Shown: piece by piece, positions 52,468 through 61,322 of the stretch
How positions within the stretch are numbered: the first letter of the stretch is position 1
How the letters are laid out: each line of letters begins with the position of its first letter
Assembly (NCBI RefSeq): GCF_036607905.1
Contig: NZ_CP144555.1
Location: forward strand, 4,588,001-4,652,000
Reading direction: 5' to 3'
Length of the DNA stretch: 64,000 bases
From: Streptomyces sp. SCSIO 75703
GTDB taxonomy: Bacteria > Actinomycetota > Actinomycetes > Streptomycetales > Streptomycetaceae
Made by a program: the position numbers and the translations under genes
Notes under the pieces: generated by a model
The model's input: the letters and a program-made list of their open reading frames with translations, nothing else
The model's database searches: none
Told to the model about the DNA's origin: nothing

Positions 52468-53118
52468 ATGACCGAGACCGTCTCCGGCAAGACCCCCGTC
52501 GACTTCTGGTTCGACCCGCTGTGCCCCTGGGCCTGGATGACCTCGCGGTGGATGCTGGAGGTGGAGAAGGTCCGCGACGTGCGGGTGCGCTGGCACGTGA
52601 TGAGCCTCGCCGTGCTCAACGAGGACCGGCTCGACGAACTGCCCGAGGAGTACCGCGAGCTGCTGGAGACCAAGGCGTGGGGCCCGGTCCGCGTCGTCAT
52701 CGCCGCCCGCGAGGAGCACGGGCCCGAGGTCCTCGGCGACCTCTACACCGCGCTCGGCACCCGCTTCCACAACCGGGGCGAGGAGGCCGGCCGCGAGACC
52801 GTCGCCGCCGCGCTGAAGGACGCCGGGCTGCCCGACTCCCTCATGGACCACTGGGACGACACCCCCTACGAGCCGCAGCTGCGCGCCTCCCACCGGGAGG
52901 GCATCGAGAAGGTCGGCCAGGAGGTCGGCACCCCGGTCATCGCCGTGCCCGGCGCCGACGGCGAGCAGATCGCCTTCTTCGGCCCGGTCGTCACCCCGGC
53001 CCCGCGGGGCGAGGAGGCGGCCCGCCTCTGGGACGGCACCCTCGCCGTCGCCTCCGTCCCCGGCTTCTACGAGATCAAGCGCACCCGCACCAAGGGGCCG
53101 GACTTCGGCAACCTCTGA
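52468..53118 (+). CDS. DsbA-family protein related to mycothiol-dependent Rv2466c
   Basis: ATG start with GAGGAG close upstream; 216 residues. The sequence follows Rv2466c throughout: DFWFDPLCPWAWMTSRWM, WHVMSLAVLNEDR, AWGPVRVVIAA, TRFHNRG, EVGTPVIAV, FFGPVVTPAPRGEEA. The active-site motif is Cys19-Pro-Trp-Ala22 instead of CPWC, so the resolving Cys is absent. Rv2466c is a mycothiol-dependent reductase that activates TP053; a single-Cys form could still work through a mixed disulfide with mycothiol. A SigR-like promoter upstream fits a thiol-stress role. Confidence 0.9.
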   Translation: MTETVSGKTPVDFWFDPLCPWAWMTSRWMLEVEKVRDVRVRWHVMSLAVLNEDRLDELPEEYRELLETKAWGPVRVVIAAREEHGPEVLGDLYTALGTRFHNRGEEAGRETVAAALKDAGLPDSLMDHWDDTPYEPQLRASHREGIEKVGQEVGTPVIAVPGADGEQIAFFGPVVTPAPRGEEAARLWDGTLAVASVPGFYEIKRTRTKGPDFGNL

Positions 53119-53164
53119 CGGGCCCCGGGGCCACCGCACGCGCGCGCACGGGCCACCGGCACAC

Positions 53165-53203
53165 GGGAAGCCCCCGCGAGTCACGTCCTCGCGGGGGCTT
53201 CCC
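53165..53203. terminator. Terminator between convergent DsbA-like gene and sodF
   Basis: GGGAAGCCCCCGCGAG and CTCGCGGGGGCTTCCC pair perfectly over 16 bp around a 7-base loop, between the two stop codons. Confidence 0.88.
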
Positions 53204-53268
53204 CTCTGCGCCTGCCGCCGTGAAGGGTGAGAAGACGATCACGAGGCAGGACGTCCGCGGTCCGGCGC

Positions 53269-53910
53269 TCAGGGCGCCAGCAGCAGCGTGTTCGTCCGCG
53301 ACCTGGCGGCCTCGTAGCGCCGGGCCACGTCCTGCCAGTTCACGACCTTCCACATGGCCTCGATGAAGTCGACCTTCTGGTTCTTGTACTGCAGGTAGAA
53401 GGCGTGCTCCCAGGCGTCGAAGACGAGGATCGGCGTCGCGCCCTGGCCGACGTTGCCCTGGTGGTCGTAGACCTGCTCCACGATCAGCCGGCCGCTCAGC
53501 GGCTCGTGGGCGAGGACGCCCCAGCCGGAGCCCTGCGTGGTCGCCGCCGCCTTCGAGAGCTGCGCCTTGAACCCGGCGAAGGAGCCGAAGGACTCGGTGA
53601 TGGCGTCCGCGAGGTCGCCCACCCCGTCCGCGGCCAGCGGTTCGCCGCCGCCGTCGCCGGTCATGTTGTGCCAGTAGATCGAGTGGAGGATGTGTCCGGA
53701 CAGGTGGAAGGCGAGGTTCTTCTCCAGTCCGTTGATCGCGCCCCACGTCTCCCTGTCCCGCGCCTCGGCGAGCTGCTCCAGCGTGTCGTTGGCGCCCTTG
53801 ACGTACGCCGCGTGGTGCTTGTCGTGGTGCAGCTCGATGATCTCGGGGCTGATCACGGGGGCGAGCGCGGAGTAGTCGTAGGGCAGTTCGGGAAGTGTGT
53901 AGACGGGCAT
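53269..53910 (-). CDS. sodF: Iron superoxide dismutase
   Basis: ATG start with GGAGGGGA about 8 bases upstream; 213 residues. Fe/Mn-SOD motifs: LPYDYSALAPVISPEIIELHHDKHH type N-terminus (His ligand), HLSGHILHSIYWHNM (second His), GSGWGVLAHEP, and DAWEHAFYLQY with the Asp and His ligands. The Nur box upstream shows that it is the iron enzyme that is repressed when nickel is sufficient and SodN takes over. Cytoplasmic. No sodN is in the window. Confidence 0.95.
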   Translation of the reverse strand: MPVYTLPELPYDYSALAPVISPEIIELHHDKHHAAYVKGANDTLEQLAEARDRETWGAINGLEKNLAFHLSGHILHSIYWHNMTGDGGGEPLAADGVGDLADAITESFGSFAGFKAQLSKAAATTQGSGWGVLAHEPLSGRLIVEQVYDHQGNVGQGATPILVFDAWEHAFYLQYKNQKVDFIEAMWKVVNWQDVARRYEAARSRTNTLLLAP

Positions 53911-53933
53911 GGGGGATCCCCTCCGGACGCTTA

Positions 53934-53960
53934 TTGCAAAAGGCTTGCAAGTGCACGCTA
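53934..53960 (-). promoter_or_regulatory. Nur box and -10 element of sodF
   Basis: TTGCAA at 53934-53939 and TTGCAA at 53945-53950 are separated by exactly 5 bases, the published Nur-box pattern. On the minus strand TAGCGT (complement of 53955-53960) is a good -10, so the box covers the likely transcription start. This predicts repression of sodF by Ni-loaded Nur. Confidence 0.85.
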
Positions 53961-53997
53961 GCAGCAGAAGGGGGCGCGGGCACGGCGGGGCACGCAA

Positions 53998-54036
53998 AAG
54001 GGTCCCCGTACGGAGAGCTTCCGTACGAGGACCCCT
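53998..54036 (-). terminator. Intrinsic terminator of the amino-acid permease gene
   Basis: On the minus strand a 14-bp stem with one mismatch and a 5-base loop is followed by CTTTTGCG, so there is a short T-tract. It starts 17 bases after the permease stop codon. Confidence 0.85.
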
Positions 54037-54052
54037 CGGACCGCGGACCGGG

Positions 54053-55432
54053 TCAGGCGCGGGCCCGCCGCCGCTGCCGGACGTACCCGGCGGCGGCCAG
54101 CGCCAGCGTCATGGCACCCGTCGAGTAGAGCTGCACCCGGGTGTCCGGCTCACGCGCCATCAGCAGGAACACCGCGGCCATCCCCGCCAGCGCCACCACC
54201 GTCAGCCCGGGGAACAGCCACATGCGCACCACCAGCTTCTCCGGCTCCTCCCGCTCCATCCGGCGCCGCAGCCGGAGCTGGGAGGCGGCGATGAAGATCC
54301 AGACGACCAGGATGACCGCGCCGATCATGTTGAGCAGCCAGGAGAAGACGTCGTCCGGCCGCCAGTAGCTCAGCAGCACGCAGCCGAAGCCGAAGGCGCT
54401 GGAGGCGAGCACCGCCCGCCGCGGCACCCCGCCCGAGACCCGGCCGAGCGCCTTCGGGCCCTGGCCGCGCTCCACCAGCGAGTAGGCGATGCGGGACGCG
54501 CCGTAGATGTTCGCGTTCATCGCGCTCAGCAGCGCCACGAAGACCACGACGTTCATGAGCTGGGCCGCGCCCGGGATGCCCAGCGAGTCGAGGGCGGCGA
54601 CGTAGGGGCCCTTCTGGACCACCGCGGGGGAGTCCCACGGCACCAGGGTGACGATGACCGCCATCGACCCGACGTAGAAGAGGGCGATCCGCCACATCGC
54701 GGTGCGCACCGCCCTCGCCACGCCCTTGACCGGGTTCTCCGACTCCGCCGCCGCGATGGTCACCGTCTCCAGCCCGCCGTACGCGAACACCGAGGCGAGC
54801 AGGCCGATGACCAGGCCCTCCCCGCCGTGCGGCAGCAGTTCGCCCAGGTGGGCCGTGCCCGGCGCGTCGGTCCCCGGCAGCACGCCGGCGATGGCGAGGA
54901 CGCCCAGCAGCAGGAAGAGCGAGATCGCGCCCACCTTGAGCGCGGCGAACCAGAACTCGAACTCGCCGAAGTTGCGCACCGCCGCCAGGTTGGCGCCGCA
55001 GAACGCCGCCATGAACAGCGCGACCCACGCCCACTCCGGCGTACCCGGCAGCCAGTTGGACGCGATCTGCGCGGCGCCGATGCCCTCCAGCCCGACCGCC
55101 GTGCACAGCAGCACCCAGAAACCCCACCCCGCGGTGAAACCGGCCCACGGGCCGAACGCCCGCTCGGCGTGCGCGGAGAAGGACCCCGACGAGGGGTACG
55201 CCGCCGACATCTCGCCCAGCATCCGCATCACCAGCATCACCAGGAGGCCGGAGAGCGTGTAGGCGAGGACGATGGAGGGGCCGGCGGCGGCGATGCCCGC
55301 CCCGGAACCGACGAACAGCCCCGCGCCGATCACCCCGCCGAGGGCGATCATCGACAGGTGGCGCTGCTTGAGACCGTGCGACAGCGAGGTCCCGTCCGGA
55401 CGGGACGGGGTCTTCGTGGTGGTGCTGGACAT
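54053..55432 (-). CDS. Amino-acid permease (APC superfamily)
   Basis: ATG start; 459 residues; 12 predicted membrane segments beginning with the family hallmark MIALGGVIGAGLFVGSG. SENPVKGVARAVR and GASRIAYSLVERGQGP are further AAT-family motifs, as in GabP/ProY/AroP relatives. It imports an amino acid with protons; which one is not readable. The ribosome site is poor, so a start a few codons away is possible. It shares a 418-base upstream region with bioY. Confidence 0.9.
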   Translation of the reverse strand: MSSTTTKTPSRPDGTSLSHGLKQRHLSMIALGGVIGAGLFVGSGAGIAAAGPSIVLAYTLSGLLVMLVMRMLGEMSAAYPSSGSFSAHAERAFGPWAGFTAGWGFWVLLCTAVGLEGIGAAQIASNWLPGTPEWAWVALFMAAFCGANLAAVRNFGEFEFWFAALKVGAISLFLLLGVLAIAGVLPGTDAPGTAHLGELLPHGGEGLVIGLLASVFAYGGLETVTIAAAESENPVKGVARAVRTAMWRIALFYVGSMAVIVTLVPWDSPAVVQKGPYVAALDSLGIPGAAQLMNVVVFVALLSAMNANIYGASRIAYSLVERGQGPKALGRVSGGVPRRAVLASSAFGFGCVLLSYWRPDDVFSWLLNMIGAVILVVWIFIAASQLRLRRRMEREEPEKLVVRMWLFPGLTVVALAGMAAVFLLMAREPDTRVQLYSTGAMTLALAAAGYVRQRRRARA

Positions 55433-55670
55433 GGGCGCGGCTCGTCCAATGCGTGGGGGGACGGGGACGTGGGGTGCTGGGGGCGCGGGGGGTGGGTAAA
55501 ACGCCCACAGTCTGGGACGCGCCGCCCGCGCGCGACAGCCGTCGCCCACGATGCGGACACTTCCGGTGCGGAGGGTGACCGTACGGCTACAGCCTTCCCC
55601 GGTTCCCGCGCGGACACGCCGAGTTGGCGGAACCCCACAGTCGCCGCGGCCCCGGACGGCCCTGGCGCGG

Positions 55671-55707
55671 GTGACGCTCACCTCGTCACCTCAGTGACCG
55701 GCATCAC
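55671..55707. promoter_or_regulatory. Cluster of GTGAC/GTCAC motifs between permease and bioY
   Basis: GTGAC (55671), GTCAC (55685), GTGAC (55694) and ATCAC (55703) occur within 37 bases. GTGA-N6-TCAC at 55694-55707 is a Crp-like core. The array lies 239 bases upstream of the permease start and 144 upstream of bioY. The rest of 55433-55850 shows no gene; TAGCGT at 55807-55812 is a likely -10 for bioY. Confidence 0.4.
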
Positions 55708-55850
55708 CCCGGAACACGCATGCCGCGCGACCTTTGTCGGGAGCCCACCAAGCCCCCGACCCCGCCTTGTCGGGCACTGCTGGTGATCGGCCGCCGCCCG
55801 CTGGGATAGCGTCGCGGTGTCCGACATGTCCACACCACCGCGGAGTCCCC

Positions 55851-56432
55851 ATGAGCACCGCTGCCGTCCCCGCCCGCACCGGGCAGGTCCTCGCCGATCT
55901 CATCCCCTCCTCCCGCGTCCGGGACGCCGCGCTCGTCGCCGGCGGCGCCGTCGTCACCGGCCTCGCGGCCCAGATCGCGGTGCCCGTGCCGGGCTCCCCG
56001 GTGCCGGTGACCGGCCAGACCTTCGCGGCGCTCCTCGTCGGCACCTCCCTCGGCGCCGGCCGCGGCCTGCTCTCTCTCGCGCTGTACGCGCTGGTCGGCA
56101 TGGCCGGCATGCCCTGGTTCGCCGAGGGCGGCTCCGGCGCCCTCGCCCCCTCCCTCGGCTACGTCTTCGGCATGATGCTCGCCGCCGCGGCCGTCGGCGC
56201 CCTCGCCCGCCGCGGCGCCGACCGCTCCGTGTGGCGGATGGCCGGCACGATGCTGCTGGGCTCCGCGGTCATCTACGCCGTCGGCGTCCCCTACCTGGCC
56301 CTGTCCACCGGCATGTCCGCCGGTGCCGCCATCGCCGCCGGGCTCACCCCGTTCCTGATCGGCGACGCCCTCAAGGCCGCCCTGGCCATGGGCGTCCTGC
56401 CCACCGCCTGGAAGCTGCTCGGCCGCCGCTGA
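55851..56432 (+). CDS. bioY: Biotin transporter substrate-binding subunit BioY
   Basis: ATG start with GGAG 5 bases upstream; 193 residues with about six membrane helices. VPVPGSPVPVTGQTFAALLVG is the BioY signature region, followed by GRGLLSLALYALVGMAGMPWF and GYVFGMMLAA. BioY is the S component of an energy-coupling-factor transporter. No bioM/bioN (ATPase and T component) is adjacent, so it either works with a shared ECF module or alone. It is a single gene. Confidence 0.93.
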   Translation: MSTAAVPARTGQVLADLIPSSRVRDAALVAGGAVVTGLAAQIAVPVPGSPVPVTGQTFAALLVGTSLGAGRGLLSLALYALVGMAGMPWFAEGGSGALAPSLGYVFGMMLAAAAVGALARRGADRSVWRMAGTMLLGSAVIYAVGVPYLALSTGMSAGAAIAAGLTPFLIGDALKAALAMGVLPTAWKLLGRR

Positions 56433-56572
56433 CCGGCCGCCCCGCGCCCGAGGTCCGCCGGCACCGCCCGGCGGACCTCTTCGCGTACCGGGACACATCC
56501 GCCCGCCGCCCCGGGCGCGGCGAGGGGCGCCGTCCGCCGTCACCCGGCGCACACCCCCCGCGGACCCCGTGT

Positions 56573-56578
56573 CACACT
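56573..56578 (+). promoter_or_regulatory. -10 element of leaderless rpiB
   Basis: CACACT ends 6 bases before the rpiB ATG; no ribosome site is present. The same hexamer at nearly the same distance precedes the HD gene (59706-59711, 7 bases before GTG). Confidence 0.45.
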
Positions 56579-56584
56579 CGTCGC

Positions 56585-57070
<486 letters not shown>

Positions 57071-57290
57071 CCACCGGCGGCGACCGCCGACGCACGCGGC
57101 CCCGGGGCGCCCGCCCCGGGCAGCCGCGCCCGCCCCGGCGCCCCGCGGCGGCCTCCGCGGCCGGGCGCCCGCTCCGGCGCCCCGCGGCGCCGGCGGACCG
57201 CGCCCGAGCGCCCGCCGGACGGGCCGGGCCGGGCGGAGCAGGCCGGCCGGGACGCACCCGGCAGAGGAAGGCCGGGCCGCCGAGACGGAC

Positions 57291-57330
57291 CGGACCGGGC
57301 GGGACCGGGCCGGACCGGGCCGGACCGGGC
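57291..57330. repeat. Four 10-bp tandem repeats upstream of nei
   Basis: CGGACCGGGC, GGGACCGGGC and two more CGGACCGGGC units lie end to end, finishing 4 bases before the AAGGA ribosome site region. The preceding 57071-57290 is extremely GC-rich and repetitive (CCGGCGCCCCGCGGCG twice) and contains no gene I can support. Confidence 0.9.
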
Positions 57331-57348
57331 ACAGAAAGGACGACGTCC

Positions 57349-58206
57349 GTGCCGGAAGGGCACACCATCCACCGGCTGGCGGAGGACTGCGCCGCCGCCT
57401 TCGCCGGCACCACCGTGCGCGTCACCAGCCCCCAGGGCAAGTTCAGCGACGCCGCCGCCCTGCTCACCGGCACCGTCCTGCGCACCGCCGACGCCCACGG
57501 CAAGCACCTCTTCCTCGGCTTCGGCGGCGGCGACGACGGCTTCGACGGCGACGGCGCAGCCGACTGGATACACATCCACCTCGGCCTCTTCGGCAAGGTC
57601 ACCTTCGGCGCCACCACCGGCGAACCGCCCCGTCCGGCGCCGCCCACCGACACCGTCCGCCTGCGCCTGGCCAACACCACCACCTGGCTCGACCTGCGCG
57701 GCCCCACCACCTGCGCCCTGATCACCCCGGCCGGGAAACAGGCCGTCCACGACCGGCTCGGCCCCGACCCGCTGCGCCCCCACGACGCGGACCCCGGCGC
57801 CGCCTACGCCCGCGTATCCCGCAGCCGCACCACCATCGCCGCCCTGCTCATGGACCAGAAGGTCGTCTCCGGCGTCGGCAACGTCTACCGCGCCGAGGTC
57901 CTCTTCCGGCACGGCATCGACCCCTACCGGCCCGGCCGTTCCCTCACCCGCGCCACATGGGACGCCCTCTGGCACGACCTGGCCGGCCTCATGCGCGAAG
58001 GAGTCCGCCTCAACCGCATCGACACCGTCCGCCCCGAGCACACCCCCGAGGCGATGGGCCGCCCGCCCCGCGTCGACGACCACGGCGGCGAGGTCTACGT
58101 CTACCGCCGGGCCGGCCTCCCCTGCCACCTGTGCGGCGACGAGGTCCGCACCGCCGGGCTCGCCGCCCGCAACCTCTTCTGGTGTCCCACCTGCCAACGC
58201 TCCTGA
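57349..58206 (+). CDS. nei: Endonuclease VIII / Fpg-family DNA glycosylase
   Basis: GTG start with AAGGA 9 bases upstream; 285 residues. After the initiator the protein begins PEGHTIHRLA, with Pro2 and Glu3 as catalytic residues in the Nei1 form. MDQKVVSGVGNVYRAEVLF is the helix-two-turn-helix, and CHLCG with CPTC is the C-terminal zinc finger. It removes oxidised bases and nicks the strand. The order rpiB-nei-tig agrees with M. tuberculosis Rv2465c-Rv2464c-Rv2462c. A short Asp/Gly-rich insert (GGGDDGFDGDGAAD) lies near residue 65. Confidence 0.93.
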   Translation: MPEGHTIHRLAEDCAAAFAGTTVRVTSPQGKFSDAAALLTGTVLRTADAHGKHLFLGFGGGDDGFDGDGAADWIHIHLGLFGKVTFGATTGEPPRPAPPTDTVRLRLANTTTWLDLRGPTTCALITPAGKQAVHDRLGPDPLRPHDADPGAAYARVSRSRTTIAALLMDQKVVSGVGNVYRAEVLFRHGIDPYRPGRSLTRATWDALWHDLAGLMREGVRLNRIDTVRPEHTPEAMGRPPRVDDHGGEVYVYRRAGLPCHLCGDEVRTAGLAARNLFWCPTCQRS

Positions 58207-58219
58207 CGCCCCGTCAGGA
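58201..58219. terminator. Hairpin overlapping the nei stop codon
   Basis: TCCTGACG and CGTCAGGA form a perfect 8-bp stem with a 3-base loop, and the TGA stop lies within the left arm. Confidence 0.5.
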
Positions 58220-58449
58220 CCCGTGCGCCCGGCGCGAAGCCGTACCCCCGGCCTCCCGTTTTCTCCCCTCGCCCGTCCGCCGGGCCGGTACCGTCTTGGG
58301 CCAGGGGGGCCGCGACCACCGGGGCCCGCGACAGAGCGAGGCGACATCCGCCGGCCGGCCGCCGGAGGACCGCCGGTGACGTGCAGGGTGAGCCGGGCTC
58401 GGACGGGGGACAACCAGGACCTCCCGTACCGAGCGGCCGGTCCGATGGA

Positions 58450-58455
58450 TAGGGT
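58450..58455 (+). promoter_or_regulatory. -10 element of the SpoIIE-type phosphatase gene
   Basis: TAGGGT ends 9 bases before the ATG and no ribosome site is visible, so the transcript has almost no leader. A -35 is not evident. Confidence 0.4.
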
Positions 58456-58464
58456 CCCGAACTG

Positions 58465-59655
58465 ATGGCAGCAGGACGACAGCGGCGCGCGGAAGCCGAG
58501 ACGTTCACGGCCCGGTTGAAGAAGCAGTGGCACCGGGCCCGCGTCGGGCTGCGCCGATCCGCCGTCGACTACTTCCGCGGCGACGGCTCCGACTGGATCG
58601 CCCTGGCCGGACTGCTGCTGACGATCCCCGTGATCACGGCCACCACCATGATGAACTCGGTGTGGTTCTCCCCGGCCGCGCTGGTGCTGCCGATCGTCGC
58701 CGGCGGACTGCTGCTGCGCCCGGCCAGCCTGCTCGGCCTGTACGCGGCGGCGGCCACGGCGCTGATCGTCGAGTCGGTGCGCCTCGGCCCGTACACCGAG
58801 GGCCCCTCCCGCGTCACCCCCGGCGTGGTCCTGGTCGTCGCGGCCTGCGGATTCTTCGGCCTGCTGATCGCCCAGTTCCGCAGCCGCGTCGGCGTGCCCT
58901 GGCGGCGCGGCGGCACCATGCTCTTCGACCTGCGCGAACGCATCCGCGTCCAGAGCAAGCTGCCCACCCTGCCGGTGGGCTGGCACCGGGAGATGGCGCT
59001 GCGCCCGGCGGGCGGCCAGTCCTTCTCCGGCGACTTCGTCGTCGCCGCCCGCACCGGCGGCGGCCGGACGCTGGAGGTCGTCCTCACCGACGTCTCCGGC
59101 AAGGGCATGGACGCCGGCTCCCGCGCGCTGCTGCTCTCCGGCGCCTTCGGCGGACTGCTGGGCAGCCTGCCCCCGCACGCCTTCCTGCCCGCCGCCAACG
59201 GCTACCTGCTCCGCCAGGACTGGGACGAGGGCTTCGCCACCTCCATCCACCTCGTCCTCGACCTCGACTCGGGCGACTACGAGCTGTACTCCGCCGGGCA
59301 CCCGCCGGGCCTCCAGCTCAGCGCCGGCACCGGCCGCTGGGAGGAGAAGTCCGCCGACGGCCCGCTGCTCGGCGTGTACGACGGCGCCCAGTTCGACCCG
59401 GTGAAGGGCTCCCTGCGCCCCGGGGACGTGCTGATGCTCTTCACCGACGGGCTGGTGGAGACCGCCGACCGGGACATCGCCGAGGGCATCGACCGGCTCA
59501 CCGGCGAGGCCGACCGCTACGTCGCCGGAGGCTTCCACGGCGCGGCCTGGCACCTGATCGAGGCGGTCGCCAAGGACGTCAACGACGACCGGGCGCTGCT
59601 GCTGATCAGCCGCGAGGGCCCGTCCGCGGGGGCGCAGGCGCCGTTCGGCGACTGA
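58465..59655 (+). CDS. Membrane SpoIIE-type PP2C phosphatase
   Basis: ATG start; 396 residues. A basic N-terminus is followed by four membrane segments (about 44-70, 73-90, 90-108 and 120-142). The cytoplasmic part is a SpoIIE/RsbU-type phosphatase: FSGDFVVAARTG, LTDVSGKGMDAG, LYSAGHPPGLQL, LFTDGLVETAD and the end motif DDRALLLI, with all metal-binding Asp residues. There is no PAS, GAF or kinase domain, so input must come through the membrane part. Such enzymes dephosphorylate anti-sigma-factor antagonists; no such pair is adjacent. Confidence 0.9.
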   Translation: MAAGRQRRAEAETFTARLKKQWHRARVGLRRSAVDYFRGDGSDWIALAGLLLTIPVITATTMMNSVWFSPAALVLPIVAGGLLLRPASLLGLYAAAATALIVESVRLGPYTEGPSRVTPGVVLVVAACGFFGLLIAQFRSRVGVPWRRGGTMLFDLRERIRVQSKLPTLPVGWHREMALRPAGGQSFSGDFVVAARTGGGRTLEVVLTDVSGKGMDAGSRALLLSGAFGGLLGSLPPHAFLPAANGYLLRQDWDEGFATSIHLVLDLDSGDYELYSAGHPPGLQLSAGTGRWEEKSADGPLLGVYDGAQFDPVKGSLRPGDVLMLFTDGLVETADRDIAEGIDRLTGEADRYVAGGFHGAAWHLIEAVAKDVNDDRALLLISREGPSAGAQAPFGD

Positions 59656-59718
59656 CCCCGGCCGGCCGGCGGGTGCCCGGCCCGGGGGCGCCGCCGGCCC
59701 CCTGGCACACTGGGGAGC

Positions 59719-60216
59719 GTGCGCCCCACCACCCCACCGCTCACCCCGGCCGAGGTCGAGACGCTGGCCCGCGAGGCCCACGCGGCCCAGACCGACAAGG
59801 CGGGCCGCCCCTACGCCGAGCACCTGCGGGCCGTCGCCGAGGGCGTCCGGCGCCGCGGCGGGGACGCCGACCAGATCGCCGCGGCCTGGCTGCACGACGC
59901 CGTGGAGGACGACGCCCTCAGCGAGGCGTGGCTCAACGGGGCCCCGCTGAGCCGGCGCACCAAGGACATCGTCCTCGCCCTCACCAGACGCCCGGGGGAG
60001 CCCCCGGAGGCGTACGCGGCCCGCGTCCTGGCCACGCCGGGCGCCGCGCTGGTCAAGGAGGCCGACCTCGCGCACAACGCGGACCCGGAGCGGCTCGCCC
60101 TCCTCGACGCGGCCACCCGCGCCCGGCTGACCGCGAAGTACGCGCGGATGCGCGCACTCCTCGGCCTGCCGGACCCGCGGGGCACCGGAGGGGGCCGGGA
60201 CGGCCCGCCCGGCTAG
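59719..60216 (+). CDS. HD-domain protein, RelA/SpoT hydrolase-like
   Basis: GTG start 7 bases after CACACT, probably leaderless; 165 residues. AHAAQTDKAGRPYAEHLRAVA, His59-Asp60 in AAWLHDAVEDD and VKEADLAHNAD follow the HD layout of SpoT/MESH1-type pyrophosphohydrolases. There is no synthetase domain, so at most it degrades alarmones or related nucleotides. Its TAG overlaps the TAG of the convergent acyltransferase gene in CTAG. Confidence 0.85.
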   Translation: MRPTTPPLTPAEVETLAREAHAAQTDKAGRPYAEHLRAVAEGVRRRGGDADQIAAAWLHDAVEDDALSEAWLNGAPLSRRTKDIVLALTRRPGEPPEAYAARVLATPGAALVKEADLAHNADPERLALLDAATRARLTAKYARMRALLGLPDPRGTGGGRDGPPG

Positions 60217-61322
60217 GCCGAGACCTTCTCCCGGCGCTCCCCGGACGGCTCGCGCTCGGCGCGCTCGCGGGCCAGTTCGGCCGCGTCCCGGCGGAACGCC
60301 CACTCCATCCGCGGCTCCATCACGCAGCGCAGCGCCCGCCGCACCGGCGCCGTGCACATCAGGGTGACCGCCACCGCGGCCAGCACGGTCAGCGCGATCT
60401 CGCCGACCGGCCGGTGCAGGGCGGGGTGGGAGTACCAGTCGCCGATGTAGCCGGCCTTGATCAGGAATCCGTGCAGCAGGTAGCCGTACAGCGTGCCCGC
60501 GCCCAGCGCCGTGAACCACGTGTGGCGGCCCGGCACCCAGGCGAAGAAGCAGGCCGTCAGCAGCACCGAGCAGCCGAACAGCGCGAGGACCATCACCGGC
60601 CCGATCCACCAGGGGGCGCCCATGTCCTGCGCGGCGGAGTTGCGGTAGATCCAGCCCGCGTCCATGTTCGGCGACACGAACCAGCCGACCAGCAGGGCCG
60701 CCGCGAACACCGGCACCGACAGCACCCGCACCGCGCGGCGCCGCACCATGGTGAAGTGCTCGGGCCGCAGACACAGGCCCAGCACGAAGCACGGCAGGAA
60801 CTGCAGCAGGCGCTGCATGCCGAGGTCGTAGCCGATCGACGGGGAGACCGACGCCAGCATGGCGACGACCAGCGAGACCGCGAGCGGTTGGCGGATCGTC
60901 TTCCACAGCGGGGTGGTCAGACGCCACACGAACAGCGCGCACAGGAACCAGGTCAGGTACCAGGGCGACATGAGGCTGATGTCGTGCCCCTCGTCCCCGG
61001 CGACGTAGCGCTGGAAGAGGGCGTAGGCGGTCTCGAAGACGACGTACGGGACGGCGACCCCGGTGACGAGCCGGCGCAGCCGGTCCGGCCGCATGTCGAA
61101 ACTGCGGGAGAAATAGCCGGAGATGATGATGAACGCCGGCATGTGGAAGACGTACACGACGGTGTACAGCGTGTCGATGACCCGGCTGTCGTCGTTCAGC
61201 GGGTCCCACGCGTGGCCCATGGCCACCAGCACGATCGCCAGGTACTTGGCGTTGTCGAAGAAGGGGTCGCGCCGAGCGCCGGAGGGGGCCGCTCGGTCCT
61301 GCGACGGCAGCGTGTCGGTCAT
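60213..61322 (-). CDS. Membrane acyltransferase (fucose 4-O-acetylase / acyltransferase 3 type)
   Basis: ATG start; 369 residues; about ten membrane segments. The N-terminus FFDNAKYLAIVLVAMGHAW is the hallmark of the COG3594 branch of acyltransferase-3 proteins, with the catalytic-type His in GHAW. YVFHMPAFIIISGYF is the second motif. The C-terminal tail is charged. Such enzymes O-acylate sugars of surface glycans or metabolites; the acceptor is unknown. No glycan cluster is nearby. Confidence 0.88.
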   Translation of the reverse strand: MTDTLPSQDRAAPSGARRDPFFDNAKYLAIVLVAMGHAWDPLNDDSRVIDTLYTVVYVFHMPAFIIISGYFSRSFDMRPDRLRRLVTGVAVPYVVFETAYALFQRYVAGDEGHDISLMSPWYLTWFLCALFVWRLTTPLWKTIRQPLAVSLVVAMLASVSPSIGYDLGMQRLLQFLPCFVLGLCLRPEHFTMVRRRAVRVLSVPVFAAALLVGWFVSPNMDAGWIYRNSAAQDMGAPWWIGPVMVLALFGCSVLLTACFFAWVPGRHTWFTALGAGTLYGYLLHGFLIKAGYIGDWYSHPALHRPVGEIALTVLAAVAVTLMCTAPVRRALRCVMEPRMEWAFRRDAAELARERAEREPSGERREKVSA

